A stretch of DNA of 6,980 bases from Oscillospiraceae bacterium. GTDB lineage: Bacteria > Bacillota > Clostridia > Oscillospirales > Ruminococcaceae. The translations under genes were made by a program, and so were the position numbers. Positions 5,412-6,980 of the stretch are shown here, one piece after another (positions within the stretch are counted from its first letter, which is position 1; each line of letters starts with the position of its first letter). The stretch covers positions 1-6,980 of the forward strand of contig CAAFHY010000151.1 of the NCBI GenBank assembly GCA_900762805.1. The letters are read 5' to 3'. The notes under the pieces were generated by a model, which worked only from the letters and a program-made list of their open reading frames with translations, was not told the DNA's origin and did not search any database.

Positions 5412-6395
5412 TTGAATAAGAAACAAGTTTTGGGTGTTATCGCTGCCTGCGCGGCGCTGCTGATCACCGGCCTTCTGGGCGTTTTCACGGCCAATTCGGT
5501 GCGCACGGGCCTCGCTTCGCTGAGCAGCCTGTTCGGCTCGGCTGTGTCGGAGACGGCGCTGCCTCAGGAGGCCTATATCGGAGTCGTCCCCATCGAGGGC
5601 ACCATCGGCGCAAGCGAGAATTACTATCGCGGCCAGATCGTGGCCGGCTCGGCTGTTGACTGGATCGATACCTATAAGAACGACCGCAACAACGAGGCCA
5701 TCCTGCTGTATATCGACAGCACCGGCGGCGCCGTCAACGAGACGGATGAGATCTACCTCGCGCTGATGGATTACAAGAATACCACCGGCCGCCCCGTGTA
5801 CGCCTGGTGCGGCGATTACTGTGCGTCGGGCGCCTACTATATCGCCTGCGCGGCCGACCGCATCGCAGTCAACCGCAATACATGGATCGGCTCGATCGGC
5901 GTCTATATCCAGTCGGTCAACTATGCCGAGCTCATGAAAAAGCTGGGCATCGAGGGCGTCTATATCCGCAGCTCCGAGAACAAGGCCATGGGCAATGTTT
6001 ACGATCACCTGACCGATGAGCAGTACGCCATTTATCAGGGGCTGGTCGATGAGGCCTACGAGCAGTTCTTGAGCATCGTTGCAAAGAGCCGCGGCTTTGA
6101 CAAGACGGAGGCCGACGATCAGAAGCTGCGCGCCATCGCCGACGGACGCGTCTATACCGCGTCGCAGGGCATCGCCAACGGCCTGGCCGACAACATCGAG
6201 AGCTATGACGAGACGGTCAGTGCGCTCGGCGACCTCTGCGGCGCCGAGGCCATCTATACGCCCGACCCGCCCAAGACCTCGGTGCTCGACCAGCTGCTGA
6301 GCAGCGTTTCGTCGGCGCTGCCCAGGAGTGAGCTGCAGACGGCCCTTGAAGCCGTTGAGAAAGCGGAGGTGAAGCTGTACTATGCGTTATTCTGA
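5412..6395 (+). CDS. sppA: Signal peptide peptidase SppA, S49 serine protease
   Basis: 327 aa, a membrane-anchored protease that degrades leftover signal peptides and possibly other membrane-associated peptides. After a Lys-Lys pair a single hydrophobic segment (about 5-27) anchors the N-terminus, with the catalytic domain probably outside. Domain features are GVVPIEGTI (57-65), LYIDSTGGAVNETDEIY (99-115), CASGAYYIACAADRI (137-151) with nucleophile Ser139, WIGSIGVY (158-165), and general-base Lys191 in SENKAMG (188-194). The Ser-Lys spacing of 52 residues and the overall length match the short Bacillus-type SppA. The start is TTG at 5412, supported by AGAGGG (5398-5403) 8 nt upstream. No ATG lies near it, and this start gives a complete anchor. 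The gene overlaps the RDD protein gene by 14 bp, so the two form one operon, possibly a membrane-quality or envelope-stress unit. Confidence 0.95.
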   Translation: MNKKQVLGVIAACAALLITGLLGVFTANSVRTGLASLSSLFGSAVSETALPQEAYIGVVPIEGTIGASENYYRGQIVAGSAVDWIDTYKNDRNNEAILLYIDSTGGAVNETDEIYLALMDYKNTTGRPVYAWCGDYCASGAYYIACAADRIAVNRNTWIGSIGVYIQSVNYAELMKKLGIEGVYIRSSENKAMGNVYDHLTDEQYAIYQGLVDEAYEQFLSIVAKSRGFDKTEADDQKLRAIADGRVYTASQGIANGLADNIESYDETVSALGDLCGAEAIYTPDPPKTSVLDQLLSSVSSALPRSELQTALEAVEKAEVKLYYALF

Positions 6396-6861
6396 CCTTT
6401 CTATCCGCTACAACAGTCAGACGGGCGAACCGTATATCTATGCGGATAATACCAGATACGCCGGCTTCTTCGTGCGGCTGGCGGCCTATCTGCTTGACCG
6501 GCTTATCGCGGCGGCGGTGCTGACGCCGGTCTGGCTGGTGCTGACGCTGCTGCCCGGTTCGGGGCAGGTACTGCTGTTCACCTGGTCGCTGCGCGCCATC
6601 GTGCTCTACCTGCTGCGCGCCGTCTATTTTGTGCTGTTTCTCAAGCTGCGTGGCGCCACGCCCGGCAAGCTGCTGTTCCGCATCGAGGTGCGCAGCCGCC
6701 GCGGCCGCATCAGCTGGATGGACGCTGTCTACCGCGAAACGGTGGGCCGCTATCTGAGCGGGCTGGTGCTCGGTATCGGTTACCTGATGGCGGGCTTCAG
6801 CAGCGACAGGCGCGGCCTGCATGACCGCCTGTGCGATACCGAGGTCGTCTATTCGCTGTGA
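6382..6861 (+). CDS. RDD-family integral membrane protein
   Basis: 159 aa. The RDD signature is visible: YAGFFVRLAAYLLDRLI (26-42) with Arg32 and Asp39, GATPGKLLFRIEV (91-103), and DRRGLHDRLCDTEVV (142-156) near the C-terminus. Hydrophobic segments lie near 36-58, 68-88 and 124-139. RDD proteins are of largely unknown function, and some have been linked to ion or proton exchange. The gene starts inside sppA (14-bp overlap) at an ATG with the near-perfect GGAGGTGA (6365-6372) 9 nt upstream, so it is both coupled and strongly initiated. Pairing of an RDD protein with SppA suggests it may assist or be processed by that protease, which is inference. A small GACGG/CCGTC hairpin (6860-6873) spans its stop codon but lacks a T-run, so the operon's terminator is unclear. 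Confidence 0.92.
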   Translation: MRYSDLSIRYNSQTGEPYIYADNTRYAGFFVRLAAYLLDRLIAAAVLTPVWLVLTLLPGSGQVLLFTWSLRAIVLYLLRAVYFVLFLKLRGATPGKLLFRIEVRSRRGRISWMDAVYRETVGRYLSGLVLGIGYLMAGFSSDRRGLHDRLCDTEVVYSL

Positions 6862-6885
6862 CGGGCGGCCGTCTCCCTAAAATTT

Positions 6886-6906
6886 AACATTTGTTTACGG
6901 AATGTT
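6886..6906. repeat. Operator-like inverted repeat at a promoter -35
   Basis: AACATT (6886-6891) and AATGTT (6901-6906) are perfect inverted half-sites 15 bp apart centre to centre in an AT-rich stretch. The second half touches the -35 of the promoter at 6906-6934. This is the usual geometry for a dimeric regulator, but with 6-bp arms in AT-rich DNA chance is possible. No regulator gene is in the window. Confidence 0.3.
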
Positions 6907-6934
6907 TGCAGTTTGCCTCGGCATCTGCTATAAT
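6906..6934 (+). promoter_or_regulatory. Strong extended -10 promoter for a downstream transcript leaving the window
   Basis: A consensus -10 TATAAT (6929-6934) with TG at 6926-6927 lies 17 bp after a partial -35, TTGCAG (6906-6911). The predicted start is near 6940-6942. It faces the right edge of the window, so the gene or RNA it drives is not visible. Confidence 0.7.
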
Positions 6935-6940
6935 ATAAAT

Positions 6941-6980
6941 AATATGAAGGCTCGCCGCTGTGCGGGGGCTTTCTCCGAAT
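6941..6980 (+). other. Start of an unidentified transcript with a 5' hairpin, cut by the window edge
   Basis: The expected first nucleotides (about 6941) lead directly into a hairpin. Bases 6946-6958 pair with 6962-6973 in 12 pairs (two of them G-U), with one bulged G at 6954 and a TGT loop. An ATG at 6944 opens a frame to the window edge (MKARRCAGAFSE...), but it has no ribosome-binding site and would be almost leaderless. A structured leader or a small RNA seems more likely than a gene starting there. I do not recognise a known RNA family from these 40 bases. Confidence 0.3.

Noticed and set aside
6860..6873. GACGG-GCGG-CCGTC hairpin as a terminator after the RDD gene
   Set aside because: It has only 5 pairs, spans the stop codon, and is followed by TCCCTAAAA and not a T-run.

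Overview
The window is GC-rich DNA, densely packed with genes on both strands. It most likely comes from an endospore-forming Clostridia bacterium, probably a high-GC member of the Oscillospirales. Three things point there: a clear SpoVAE-type spore-membrane gene (4955-5311, minus), strong Firmicutes-style Shine-Dalgarno sequences (GGAGG, AAGGGGG, AAAAGGAG, GGAGGTGA) with occasional GTG and TTG starts, and sigma-A promoters with extended -10 (TGn) elements. The genus is inference; I cannot run a search.

Region 1 (about 9-3072, plus strand) is a tight three-gene operon. It has an extended -10 promoter (9-37), a eukaryotic-type hexokinase (74-1360), a CX5R protein-tyrosine-phosphatase-like enzyme (1362-2138, 1 bp after the hexokinase stop) and a ribokinase-type PfkB sugar kinase (2135-3031, 4 bp overlap). 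It ends in a GC hairpin whose flanks are A/T-rich on both sides (3046-3072), so it can terminate transcription in both directions.

Region 2 (3073-3686) holds a convergent minus-strand gene for a small all-helical protein of unknown function (3182-3613, GTG start). A short divergent promoter region follows, where two extended -10 elements on opposite strands overlap. A cUUCGg hairpin lies in the leader of the next gene.

Region 3 (3687-4954) is galM, aldose 1-epimerase, with all expected catalytic residues. A 260-bp gap with no credible gene follows, holding GC-rich inverted repeats and a possible terminator. The hexokinase, the PfkB kinase and galM together suggest a locus for uptake-independent handling of free intracellular sugars: mutarotation, then phosphorylation. 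The substrate of the phosphatase is not evident.

Region 4 (4955-6861) has an isolated spoVAE on the minus strand, divergent from a two-gene operon of sppA (membrane signal-peptide peptidase, S49 Ser/Lys, TTG start) and an RDD-family membrane protein that overlaps it by 14 bp. The sppA promoter (TTGAAT-17-TATATT) overlaps a sigma-G-like promoter candidate for spoVAE on the other strand.

Region 5 (6862-6980) contains a strong extended -10 promoter with an inverted repeat at its -35. It drives a transcript that leaves the window and appears to begin with a stable hairpin. I see no mobile element, CRISPR array, tRNA or rRNA.
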